Assembly (NCBI GenBank): GCA_011947345.1
Contig: JAAVTG010000672.1
Span: forward strand, 1-64,000
Length of the DNA: 64,000 bases
Source: Phytophthora quininea
Lineage: Eukaryota > Oomycota > Peronosporomycetes > Peronosporales > Peronosporaceae
Reading direction: 5' to 3'
Part shown: positions 22,015 through 32,031 of the stretch, in pieces
Numbering within the stretch: the first letter of the stretch is position 1
Layout: the number at the start of each line of letters is the position of its first letter
The notes under the pieces: generated by a model
Seen by the model: only the letters and a program-made list of their open reading frames with translations
The model's database searches: none
What the model was told of the DNA's origin: nothing
Program-made: the position numbers and the translations under genes

Positions 22015-24110
22015 ATGGCTCCCGTGACATTCGAGCAGAAGCTGGCGCACCTGAAGAAGGAGGCGGAACACTACGCCGACTACATCTCCGACGAGGAGGT
22101 GGAGGATGAGGTGACCACCAAGGCCCATGAGGAAGCCGACTTCTGCAACGACTTCTCCATGGTCGTGGTGGTGGGCGGCCTGCCCGTCGTGGATGAGGCC
22201 AAGCACGGCAAGCTGCTGAACGTGGTCAAGAAGATCTTTGGCCAGGTGGGGCCCGTCGTGGACATCCAGATGCCCTTCGGCAGCGCCGGCAAGACCACGG
22301 GCTTCGCCTTCGTCGAGTACGACCAGGAGGCCCACGCCAACGACGCCGTGCGCACCATCAACAACTTTGCGCTGGACAAGCGCCACACCATGCTGGTGAA
22401 CAAGTACGACGACATGGACAAGTTCCAGAAGACCCCACGGAGTTCGTCGCCCCCAAAGTGGACAAGTTCGTCGAGCCCAAGAACCTTAAGACGTGGCTCA
22501 CGGACCCGGCCCGTCGCGACATGTTCGTTCTGCGTCACGGCTCGGAGACCGAGATCTACTGGAGCGACAAGGGCGAGCTGGAGCTGGACTACGCTGGCAA
22601 CCGGGAGAAGAAGAACGGCAAGCAGTGGTGCTCCCAGTACGTGCTGTGGTCCCCTCAGGGCACGTACTTGGCGACATTCCACCCGCAGGGGATCGCTCTC
22701 TGGGGAGGAGACAAGTACGAGAAGGTTGGACGCTTCGCCCACAAGAACGTCAAGCTGGCGGTGTTCTCGCCCAACGAGAACTACATCTTGACGCTTAGCG
22801 AGACAGAGCAGGAGTCGGCCATTATTATCTGGGACGTCAAAACCAGCAAGATGCTGCGTGCCTTCCCGGCCGGCAAGCCTACCGGTGCTAAGGGCGAAGT
22901 GGTGCAGGGCCTCATGACCCCGTTCAAGTGGAGCGCCGACGACAAGTACGTTGCTCGTCGTGGCAAGGACGTCATCAGCGTGTACGAGCTGCCGTCCATG
23001 AAGTTGTTGGAGAAGAAGTCGCTGCGTGCTGAAGGCGTGCACGACTTCTTCTGGTCCCCCACGGACCCCATCCTGGCCTACTGGGCGCCTGAGGGCAACA
23101 ACGTGCCTGCCCGTGTGTCCCTCGTGGAGCTTCCTTCGCGTCGCGAGGTGCGCCAGAAAAACCTGTTCAACGTGAGCGACTGCAAGCTGCACTGGCACCC
23201 GAACGGCACGTTCCTGTGCGTCAAGGTGACGCGCCACTCCAAGTCGAAGAAAACCATGTACACGAACTTTGAGCTGTTCCGCGTGCATGAGCAGCTGGTG
23301 CCCGTCGAGATGCTGGAGATCAAGGACAACATTGTTGCCTTTGCGTGGGAGCCTAAGGGCACGCGCTTCGCCACCGTGCACGGCGAGGGCAGCCAGCGCC
23401 TGAACGTGTCGTTCTACGACATGGACGGCGGCAACGGCAAGAATGCCAAGGAGGTGACGCACATGTACACGCTCAAGGACAAGGCCTGCAGCCACCTGTA
23501 CTGGTCGCCGCTGGGCAACAACATTGTGCTGGCCGGTCTGGGTGAGATCAACGGCCAGCTCGAGTTTTGGGACGCCACCGAGCAGCAGAGCATCACGGTG
23601 CAGGAACACTTCAAGTGCACGCACGTCGAGTGGGACCCGTCCGGCCGTGTGGTGGCGACGGCCGTGTGCCAGCCGCTGGACAACTCGTACTACAAGTTCA
23701 CGATGGACAATGGCTACACGCTGTGGACGTTCCAGGGCAAGCAGCTTCTGGAGGAGAAGAAGGACGCGTTCTACCAGTTCCTGTGGCGTCCGCGCCCGCG
23801 CTCGCTGCTGACCGACGAGGAGTACAACAACGTGGTCAAGAACCTCAAGAAGTTCGAGAAGCGCTTCAACGAGATGGACCGACTCAAGGAGCGCGAGCGA
23901 CTCGCGGCCGAGAACGCCGAGCGCAACCGCCAGGAGGAGGAGTTCCAGGAGCTGCTGCAGAAGCGTCTGGAGACCGCGGCGGCGCGCCGTGCCGCCTACA
24001 TCGAGCTGCTGGGTGGCTACGACAGCGAGGACGAGGACGAGTACATTGTGCAGAGCCACACGTACGACGACGTGCTGGACATCAAGGAGGAGGTCGTGAC
24101 CAAGAAGTAG
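22015..24110 (+). CDS. EIF3B: Translation initiation factor eIF3 subunit b
   Basis: Core scaffold of eIF3, which joins the 40S ribosome during translation initiation. About 698 residues, near the usual 690-760. Start MAPVTFEQKLAHLKKEAEHY; an RRM at about 50-140 (VVVVGGLPVV, KTTGFAFVEY), then a long beta-propeller region from about residue 165 (VLWSPQGTYLATFHPQGIAL, AFAWEPKGTRFATVHG, LYWSPLGNNIVLAGLG), and the C-terminal helix with PRPRSLLTDEE and an Arg/Glu-rich coiled coil that in other species binds eIF3a, i and g. The frame breaks once, in CCCC at 22433-22436; one more C restores the frame exactly between RRM and propeller. Because this gene is essential and otherwise perfect, the break is best read as a base-calling error. 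GC-rich, strongly codon-biased, as expected of a highly expressed gene. Confidence 0.96.
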
Positions 24111-24912
24111 GCGAGTGGGTATTTAACGAAATTGCAGCCTAATGCTTTGCAGTCCGTTGGCGAGCTGTGTTTGTGTCTGTAGACGAAAAGGTTTTGGTGC
24201 TTGGATCATGGTCTCACTTCTAGGACGCGAGCTACAAACAACTGGATCTTTAGGTGTCAAACGAAGCGGATTTTCATGAACCAAGCAGCACGTGCCTTCA
24301 GCACGCACGCAGAGATATCTTTTGTTGTCGATCCAGCGAACAGCAGTGTCGAATGGATCGACGACAGCACGTGCATCGTCAAGCGGCGGGACCAAGCTTT
24401 CAGTTTCCGGCTGGGCTGCTTTTATCGGGCTTTGAGATTGTGTGTAAGTTTTGTCCTTGAAACCTGTCGCGAGTCCGGCGTGAGAAATTTCTTTAGCCGA
24501 CTTATTGACTGGCTCGGCTATGCACGGCAACGTAAGCGATCCTATCGTGTCAGCCAGCTCCGGGCGTCTCCGCGTCCTCCGCCTGCGCTCCAAGCTCATA
24601 GTTGCTGCGCTGATCGGCCCGCTGGGCCATCGGCGCTTGGTGGATGCAGACGGCAGGGCGAGCAGTTCGCAGGCAAATCCCACTCGGTGTGTTGCGCTTT
24701 TTACCAGTGGTTGAAGTGCGTTTTTATTGAACCCCTAACCTAGTGCTAAAGCAGGGCCAGTTTGTCCCTGTCGCTCTCATTTGCTCACTGTATGCTCCCT
24801 CTACCCGCCGATCCCAGCGAAGGTTTGGTTCAGAACGGAAAAGTCGTTCTTCCCAACAAGCAAGCCGCACCACCAAGCCAACCAAGCCGCCGCCCTGCTT
24901 ACTGCTCGATAC
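24111..24912. other. Intergenic, with a possible decayed coding stretch
   Basis: Between eIF3b and the HAD-like gene. A + frame near 24310-24400 contains SSVEWIDDSTCIV, which recalls the EWxDDxSC core of NCBP3-type cap-binding RNA-recognition domains. The flanking frame shows no further match, and the minus strand is open too, so I do not call a gene. The last 200 bp should include the promoter of the next gene. Confidence 0.25.
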
Positions 24913-25700
24913 ATGGGAGTCAGCCGTGTCGTCAACGCCACCGTCGTCGAAGAAGCCGCTTCTCCGACCCAAGCAGTCGTCCAGGAAACTGCGCCCGCTC
25001 CCAGTACGTCTGAGCGTGCCTTATTGCTGCTGCAATGCCAACTTACCCATTTGTTGCAGTTATTATTTTGGACTGGGATGACACGCTGCTGCCCAACACA
25101 CACCTGGCCAAACTCGGCTTCTCGTCGGAGGAGATCGACTTTGAAGTGCCCGAGGGCAACCGCGAGCAGCTCGAGGAGCTCTCGAGCGAGGTGGAGAGCT
25201 TCCTGACCGAGTGCTTCAAGATTGGCCAGTGCTTCATCGTCACGAACGGCCTCCATGGCTGGGTGGAGCGCTCCTGCCAGCGCTTCCTGCCCAACGTCGT
25301 GCCGCTGCTGGACCAGATGACGATCATCTCTGCTCGTGGCAACTTTGAGAGCATCTATCCAGACCGACCCATCGAGTGGAAGATCGCTGTTTACAGAGAC
25401 CTCCTGGCTAAGCACGGACTTCTGTACGAGTCTCCGATGGAGGTCCACAACCCGTACCAGCAGCCATCGAGGGAGCCGCAGCAGGTCATCGCCCTGGGCG
25501 ACTCCAACGTGGACCGCTGCGCCGTGCAGTACGTGGCGCGGCGCACGCCCAACACGCAGCTGAAGTCCATCAAGTTCCTGGACAATCCCAGCATGACGCA
25601 GCTGCAGAAGCAGCTGCACCTGCTGGGCAGCTTCCTCGCGCAGCTCAGCACCCACGACGAGGTGCTGGATCTGGAGCTGTCGGACGAAATGCTGCAGTAA
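24913..25700 (+). CDS. HAD-superfamily phosphatase-like protein
   Basis: Two exons, 24913-25003 and 25060-25700, joined by a 56-bp intron with donor GTACGT; 243 residues, no frame error. Haloacid-dehalogenase motifs are all visible: motif I LDWDDT (nucleophile and general acid Asp), motif II FIVTNG with its Thr, a motif III Lys in IEWKIAVY, and motif IV ALGDSNVDR with acidic metal ligands. The family hydrolyses phosphate esters through an aspartyl-phosphate. Start chosen at MGVSRVVNATVVEEAA because it opens the only exon that splices in frame. No cap domain of a known subfamily is apparent, so the substrate is unknown. Confidence 0.82.
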
Positions 25701-26219
25701 ACTAGCATCTATATCTATATATCTATCGCGGCGGAGAACACTAGCCAAAGGCGTATCCCTCCACGGACAAATCGCTTCGTAGAAAACGAATCAGCAACAC
25801 GCCGTTTATTTACCACAGTCGCTCATTGCAGTGTGCATGTTGCAGTGGTCGAGGTCACTTTCTGCTTGGCAAAAGCTGAAGCAGGGAGCATCACATGGGC
25901 AAACTGCGCGACACTAGTAGCCGAGTGAATGGAGCGGAGAGCTCCACGATGTTCATGCAGAGCGCAGACATCAACGGCTTCTTGTCTTTCTCGCCGGCAT
26001 TTCTCGTCCCGCCAGTCTGCGGCGGCCCAGATGCATGCTTTCAAGGGCGCGGGGGCATTGCCCGGCCAAGCGCGCCGTTTATAGCCTGGTCGGCGACACA
26101 TTTCGTCGGGTCGTGGGGTGCAACGCCGACAAGTGTCCAGGCTGGATTGGCACCGAGCACACGCTGCCGGAATGACCATCAAACGAGGTAGGCAGCGAGG
26201 GAATCGGAGGATTGGCGCG
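25701..26219. other. Intergenic; 5' flank of the IQ-motif gene
   Basis: No gene supported. The frame of the next gene stays open back to 26118, so its start could lie up to 100 bp upstream of the one chosen. A short TATA/ATCT-rich stretch at 25705-25727 follows the HAD stop. Confidence 0.4.
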
Positions 26220-27401
26220 ATGGGGAAGGTTGACGGTGCTGCTGCTGGCTTTCCGAACAGGCAAAAGGCTCGACCGAAGCTGAAGCTACCGCCGGTGGCT
26301 GCGCCGCCTCGAAGCAACCAGCCGAGCGACGACTCCGACGGCGCGCGGTGGGATCCTGCTAGTCACAGTCGATGTCGCAGGCGACGCGAGCTCGAGCCGC
26401 TGCCGCAGCTAGCGTATGTCTACCTCCCGACCGCGGTCTCCGATAATCGCAGACATGACGAGCGTCGACACCGGAGAGATCAGCCAAGCAAGGAGGTCCG
26501 CAGATGTAGACGCCGGAGGTACGATAGCAGCAGCAGCGGAGACGAGGAAAGTAGCACCTGCAGCGATGATGGAAACGACCACGCACCGCAATCGAGTTCG
26601 ATGCGCAGCCAGCGCCTGTGCTCGCTCGCGGCAATATCCAAGCTGCGGCATGCTGCCGCCGCCACCATCCAAGTGAGTAGACGATGGACGCTGTTAAATG
26701 CGCTGCACCGCTTTAACTTGTTTGCTGTGGCTATGCAGGTAGAGTATCGCCTCTATCGTCGACGGCTTGCCAACAGAAATCGCCGGAACCAGCGACTTAC
26801 ACGCCAGGCACAGGCCTTCCTGGACGTTTTTCTGCGGCAGGAGCTGCAGGCGAGTCTCGTGCCGGCTTGCTTGCTCGAGGTTCTCCGCGAGACACGCGCT
26901 GAGGTATGGCTTGCATGCAGTGCAAACACTGCAAGAAGCTCGCTTTACATCCACCATTACCATGCTGATATTCCTGCTTCGCTTGTACAGGAGATCACGC
27001 GTGCCAAGCGGAGAGAGGACATATCGACGGAGCTGGCCGGAGGCGTGCTAACTTCGCTCATCGATGAGTGTATCCGCGACGTTTTCCACAGCGTGCTGCA
27101 GAGTATGGTCGGGTCCTATCTCGCCGAGCGGCTTGACCTCACCCGCGCCGCCACCAGTCCGTCTCGAGCCGTGGCTGCTGACGTGCTGGGTGATTGGATC
27201 AGCGAGCTCGTGGGCGAGCTGCTCCCAGAAGGTGAGTGTCCACTGTCAGTAGTTGCTGTACAAGCGTCCTGACTTAATGTAATACTTTGTCAAAAAGTGC
27301 TGTCGGACATGGTCTCCGAGTGTACAGCGCACTTGCATCCTGAATACAATCAACAGGAGCAGGACCAACTCAAACTGGTTGCACCTGACGCCCAAACATG
27401 A
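26220..27401 (+). CDS. IQ-motif protein, hypothetical
   Basis: Introns at 26673-26738 (GTGAGT), 26904-26990 (GTATGG) and 27232-27297 (GTGAGT) give about 320 residues. The first two introns keep the frame open, so they are easily missed. The N-terminal half is basic and Ser-rich (many RRR and SSSS), probably disordered. Splicing of the first intron creates AAATIQVEYRLYRRRLANR, a good IQ motif (IQxxxRxxxxR), so calmodulin binding is inferred. Then comes a helical region (AFLDVFLRQELQ, AGGVLTSLIDECIRDVF) and a C-terminus ending VAPDAQT. A further 39-bp intron at 26414-26452 is possible but short. Start at MGKVDGAA is a guess; the frame is open to 26118. No frame error. Such helical IQ proteins are often axonemal, but nothing proves it here. 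Confidence 0.6.
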
Positions 27402-27501
27402 AGCTGAAGTATATGAAGCCATCTTCTGTAAGTGTAGCCATTTGTTTTGGTATTATCTCCTCGCCAATCAAAAGCACAATTCCCCAGACTACTGACTGAG
27501 C

Positions 27502-27966
27502 ATGACGACCCCGTTCGTGTCGAGTCTGCGCACTTCCATGGGCGCGAGCGCCGCCGCCGCGACCATCTCGGCGCCCTCCAGACCAGGCGAAAGCAAGAAC
27601 ACCATGATGTCGCTGTTCTCGGGGCTGGACTTGGCGCTCAGCGAAAGCGGAGCCGTCGTCTCTAATTCAGGGATGTCTGCTGCCAAGGAGCTACTGGCGT
27701 CCAAGAACGCCGAGAAGCAGAAAGAGGAGGCACTAGCAGCCTCCCAAGCACTGAAAAAGCAGCAGCAGAAGCAGAAACAGCAGAAAGAAGCGCCCGTGAC
27801 GGCTCTCAGCCAAGCTCTGGGACTCTTTGACCAGGAGCTTGAGGAGCGCGACTCGTTCGTATCTCGCAACAAGCGAAGGCAAAAGCGCATCAAGTCAAAG
27901 ACGCAAAGAACAGTAACGTCAGCTAGAGGACGACGCCAACGCCAGGAGAAGTACAAGCACCTTTAG
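27502..27966 (+). CDS. Small basic, coiled-coil hypothetical protein
   Basis: An intact 154-residue protein. The N-terminal third is Ser/Ala/Thr-rich with MSLFSGLDLALSESGAV; the middle is a Lys/Gln/Glu-rich coiled coil (residues 60-95); the C-terminus is very basic (RNKRRQKRIKSKTQR), which would suit RNA or nucleolar binding. No named domain. It lies head-to-tail between the IQ-motif gene and SMG9 with only about 100 bp of spacer to each side, typical of this housekeeping block. Unrecognised; the coding call rests on an intact frame, composition and position. Confidence 0.55.
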   Translation: MTTPFVSSLRTSMGASAAAATISAPSRPGESKNTMMSLFSGLDLALSESGAVVSNSGMSAAKELLASKNAEKQKEEALAASQALKKQQQKQKQQKEAPVTALSQALGLFDQELEERDSFVSRNKRRQKRIKSKTQRTVTSARGRRQRQEKYKHL

Positions 27967-28048
27967 TAGTTATAGTTAATTTTGCAATAGAAGTATCCCC
28001 ATTTTAACGAAAGTATCGTCATATTTGGAAAATTTCTATCAGCGCTAA

Positions 28049-29715
28049 ATGGATCGCGAGAGTACACCGCAGAAGCAGCGCCAGAAGGTGACCCTCGCTC
28101 TCCTGATCTGTTTGTTGTTTTGCATCTAACTCTCCTACCTTTTCTCTATCGATTGCACCCAGCGCGGCGCCAATCCTCGCAGGAACAGCAACAATAATGG
28201 ACCGCAAAGTTCGGGTACCTCTAGGGCCAGTATGAGCTCTGCAGGTGGCCCTCCACGCGCCTTTCGAGCCCCCAGCGACCTCGCAGTCGCACTGCAGCCT
28301 CTCCAGCAGCTCCCTCTGCCATTTTGTCCAAGCAGCAGCCAGTTTTGCTGCGTCCAAACAGCGGAACACCGGGCTCTGGGGTCCTATACGACCCCAATAC
28401 AAATTCTAGGCCTGCGCCTAGGTCCAGCTCTGGACAGGACCGAGGCAGCTATCTGCAGGTTAATACCAGGTCGAGCAATGCAGGACAGACGGCGTCACCC
28501 ACTTCAGACCGAAGGAGGACCAGTCCTCCTATGAACAGAGCTCTGTTGCGACCGTCAACTTCACCCACCACGTTGCAGCACTTTGTGTCACCTGCTGGAT
28601 GCGTGAAACTCGTTACCCCACAGATGCAGTTCGCCACAGATTTGGCAGCGAAATTAGGATCGTGTCTGGAGATGACCAACTTTACAGTCGTCGGAGTTTT
28701 AGGTCTCGAAGGTGCGGGGAAGTCCACAGTGTTGTCGTTGCTGGCAGATTGTGGAAAGGAGAAGAATTTGTTTGCTACGGAGAGCTTAGAGGACGTAGTT
28801 ATGGGCAGGCATACCACTACTGGAGTGGACTTGGCCGTGTCGTTGGCTGGAGGAACCGGACACCCGACGGTGCTGCTAGACTCGCAGCCACTGTTGAGCA
28901 CTTCAATGTTGACAGATATTTTGGCGCGCAATGACTCGCAACGGTTTGGCGCACTCTCTCCAGAGCAGCAGGTGGAAGTCGCGTCATACCAGATTGCAGT
29001 CTTCTTGTGCGCCATTTGCCACTACGTCGTGGTTGTTCATGATGGTTTTGCGTTCCAGCTTGAAGCGATGGATCTACTCCGCCAGGTGGAGAAAAAGTTT
29101 TCGCAATCTCGCTTACCTAGTGTCTCTGGAAACAGCTACAAACACGCAGCGCAGTTGATCTACGTGGCGAATAATATTGCTGACTCGGAGCTGTTGTACC
29201 GGGGAAACGAGCTCCTTTCTGCCCATGAGCGTGCACTGGAAACAGCGTGGCCACAAGCATTTTATCGGGTGCCCAAACACTCAGTTATTGACTCAGCAAA
29301 TACGAAATTGGATACTCAGCCGGCGACGTTCATCCTCCCGCATAACCAACAGCAATATTCGACACGTTCGGATCCGAAAGAGGCGGTAAGCCCGACATCG
29401 CTTTTGGATGAAAAGAAAAGGCCAACAGACCGCAACAAGGAGTTACCGATTGCTTCCAGCAAGTCCTCGGATTTTGATGACGCGGCGGAGGATTTCCAAC
29501 GGTTCATGCTGAGTTTGACGATGTCACCTTCGTTTAGCTCACAGGGCTCTACAATTTCAACAGTGCCGGCAGGGTCAAAAACATCACCTCCGCTGCACGC
29601 GCTTTCGCTGCGTGAATGGCTGAGCAATGCATCGCGCGTGTTTGAAGCTGTCCGAAAGTCCAGTTGCTTCACTGTTGAGTACGGCTCGCATCGCGACCAT
29701 CACGGTTTGAACTAG
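28049..29715 (+). CDS. SMG9: SMG9-like nonsense-mediated decay factor
   Basis: Two exons, 28049-28087 and 28163-29715; about 530 residues, as expected for SMG9. SMG9 partners SMG8 and holds SMG1 kinase inactive until nonsense-mediated mRNA decay is triggered. The N-terminus is Ser/Arg/Pro-rich. A G-domain-like fold follows: VVGVLGLEGAGKSTVLSLL is a P-loop-like segment, with GVDLAVS and TVLLDSQPLLS as the switch-like strand and Walker B position, then HYVVVVHDGF and QLIYVANNI strands. The C-terminal part includes the conserved LREWL and a final SCFTVEYGSHRDHH. One base must be added in CCCCC near 28272 to link the Arg-rich start to ILSKQQPVLL. The G-domain frame is uninterrupted. Confidence 0.88.
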
Positions 29716-30349
29716 CGTCTGCGACGTTGCGTTGACAGACGCCATGGGTTCTTTGAAAAACAGTGAAGACGGAGGCAGTAAGTATCTGGCGTGATTTGTT
29801 GCGGTGCGTTTTGGACCATGACGCCCGTGCTGGAAACCCGGGAGGGAACATGACTCGGCTCAAGGGCAAGAACTTCGTAGCAACCCCAACACACGGCGGT
29901 CTTCCAACGACAACATAAGTTAAAGACGACACTGTGGTGACAAATGTAGGGCAATTCATTATCCGTCCTCGGGGACTAGCACCCAAACCTTCGAAGGTTG
30001 CCCGTTGGAGAGCTGCAAAACCACGGCGCTGTACACTATACCGGTTTCAGAACGACTACACAAGGTGGCGCAGTGCGCCATTCTTCCATAGAAGATTGCG
30101 ACCGATATTGTGGCAGAGGACGGCGATTTCGCGACGGTACCAGATATTCGGCTGTACAAAAGCACTCTGGTGTAGAGCATAGACTGCAACCCGAATGAAG
30201 ATCGGCAACTCCGCCACGATAGACGACTCACTCAAGCAGTCGACCCAAATGGCTTGAAAATCGTGCAAATGAACAAGTTCTTCAAGCAACGTGCTCCCAT
30301 GCCTTCTGTTTTGGGGCTGTTTTTCGCGACGCCACTAGGGGAAGCACAT
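29716..30349 (+). pseudogene. Relic zone: ankyrin-gene and kinase-ectodomain fragments
   Basis: Two scraps in the + direction. At about 29790-29880, frames read DHDARAGNPGG and MTRLKGKNF, matching the HDxRAGxGALAS and KGKHFIRWG section of the ankyrin genes A and B. At about 29985-30180, frames read GCPLESCKTTALYT, HKVAQCAI and a [18 protein letters not shown] run, matching the kinase-2 ectodomain. Stops and frame changes break both, no kinase domain follows, and the two sources are unrelated, so these are dead fragments. Their co-occurrence mirrors the neighbouring order of kinase and ankyrin genes at 16-22 kb and suggests one duplicated then deleted block. Confidence 0.6.
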
Positions 30350-31958
30350 TCATCGTCGATGGGCCAGGTGCAACAGCAGCTCTTCGCCCAAAGATATTGC
30401 GACGATCTCCTCCCAGACTTCTATCGAAAAACTGATGATTCCGGTGCAAGTTCGCTCGGTGCAATGCTGTACGAACCTCCTGGATACAGATCCAATCACG
30501 ATGAGATTGTCTCGTGGGACAGCGATCCAGTGAAGTTTGCTTTGCACCAGGAACTCTGTTCGATCTCCTTCCACCATTTTCAAAAGGCCGAACGCTTTTA
30601 ACGCATCAGGTCGGTAGTAGAGTTTCTTATTCACGTAGCGATAGCTCCCTAGCATTGTCATCCTGCACCGGATACCTAAAGTTTGATCAACACAACAAGG
30701 GGTAAGGAAGATAGCCAATGTACGATACCTCCACAAAACATAACTGAGAGCCCATGTCGTTCTAACGGATAAAATGAACATGATCAGACACAACACGTAC
30801 ACCGTATGCCACAGAAAACTCCACACGTAATACGATACAGCGAGAGCTTCCGGTTGTGATTTCTTCAGCCCCGACCGGTTCAGAGATACCAAAATGAGCT
30901 GCTGCACGGTTGCACTCAGAAACTCTCCTAGTAAAGAGGACTCATAGCTGAATAGCAGACGCTTGAAAAACACTCGCCACTGTTCACCAAACCAGTTCGT
31001 ACTTTCAACAATTTCCCACACGAGCAGCAATAGTCCCGATAAATTGTAGCCCAGCGAAATGTACTGCACCTTTGCAAAAACGGCATCATTCGCGATCAGC
31101 AAGAACAAGTCGCTCATTAAACCTTCCACTACCAGATACAGAAGCACAATTCGTTGCAAGTTTCTGGCGCCATGAGCTGAGAGTCTCAAATTCTCATGGA
31201 CAAACACCATCGCTGGTTTGCGTAGAAGTCCCTCGTTCATTTGGGCACATCTTCGGCCGTATCGCTTTAACGCGATGTAACCTCGTCGGAGCACCAGAAA
31301 TCGGTAGGCTAACCAGATCGACCCAACGACGCCGTACCAATACGAGAATCTGTAGCCGTCGCCACCAGCGTCTTGGGCCAAAAACCACCCGTTGATATCG
31401 TACGTACCAAGGCCTTGAACAAGCGCATATGCAGTGTTATCCCTGGCACAAAACGAGCCTTCAGCTTCTTCGTAAAATGCGTAGTATCCAAAACTACCAT
31501 GATACAGATACTGCTCGAAGAAGTAGCTGTCTTCCGAACACTCTGGTGGTGTCGAATGAAATGGAGTCACTAGGGATTTCCACTCGATATTGGCCATGGA
31601 GATTGTACTGGGGCACCACCACGTGACAGATCCGACCGTCTCCAACATTGTAATAATGAGACGGTGCAACGTTCCACCACACTCCAGCCATTAGAAAACC
31701 TTGTGCAGGACACAATGTCGTTAGATTCGCGACCTCTTTTACGGTATTAGCAGGAACCACGAGATTTTCGGCGACTTTGTGCGGCGTCGCGAACTTGAGA
31801 TAACTTCGTATCTGCAGAATGAACGGTAGTAAGCCCAGTCCGACCCACGCGCTCAGAAGCATGCGAAATGGTGTCAATAATTCCCTGAAGACAACGAGAC
31901 CATGATCGCGAGGACTTTCTTCAAAGCTGAGCACTTTACTGGGGTCCATCGATGGCAA
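30350..31958 (-). CDS. Multi-pass membrane protein, repeated family, member 1
   Basis: About 535 residues after bridging CC at 31580-31581. Layout of the family, seen here: a membrane helix (AWVGLGLLPFILQIRSYLKFATPHK), an outer region with HYYN, ICHVVVPQYNLHG, an extracellular Cys (TPPEC) and QYLYHGSFGYYAFYEEA, FCARD and GLGTYDING, then a second helix (YWYGVVGSIWLAYRFLVLRR), the signature FVHENLRLSAHGARN, and five or more further helices with SLGYNLSGLLLLVWEI, KRLLFSYESSLLGEF and AVSYYVWSF. The C-terminus has CCVDQTLG and KAFGLLKM. Six near-complete and two partial members lie in this window. No known family name comes to mind; the topology would suit a receptor or channel. It starts 74 bp after the stop of the ankyrin-TIR gene. 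Confidence 0.75.
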
Positions 31959-32031
31959 GAAGTCGTCACAGGTCCATTTGCATAGTAATAACCGTTTGAA
32001 ACGTCCAAATAAATATTTCGTTTGTCTATCA

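Noticed and set aside
22080..24059. Long minus-strand frame of 659 codons opposite eIF3b
   Set aside because: It is the antisense shadow of a GC-rich, codon-biased gene; composition is rich in Leu, Val, His and Arg with no domain.
24123..24683. 186-codon minus-strand frame after eIF3b
   Set aside because: No motif, overlaps an equally open + frame; neither strand can be preferred.
26414..26452. 39-bp GTATGT...CAG intron in the IQ gene
   Set aside because: Keeps the frame, but is shorter than the other introns in this window (56-87 bp); left as a possibility only.
28019..28402. 127-codon minus frame at the SMG9 start
   Set aside because: It covers SMG9 exon 1 and intron in antisense and has no motif.
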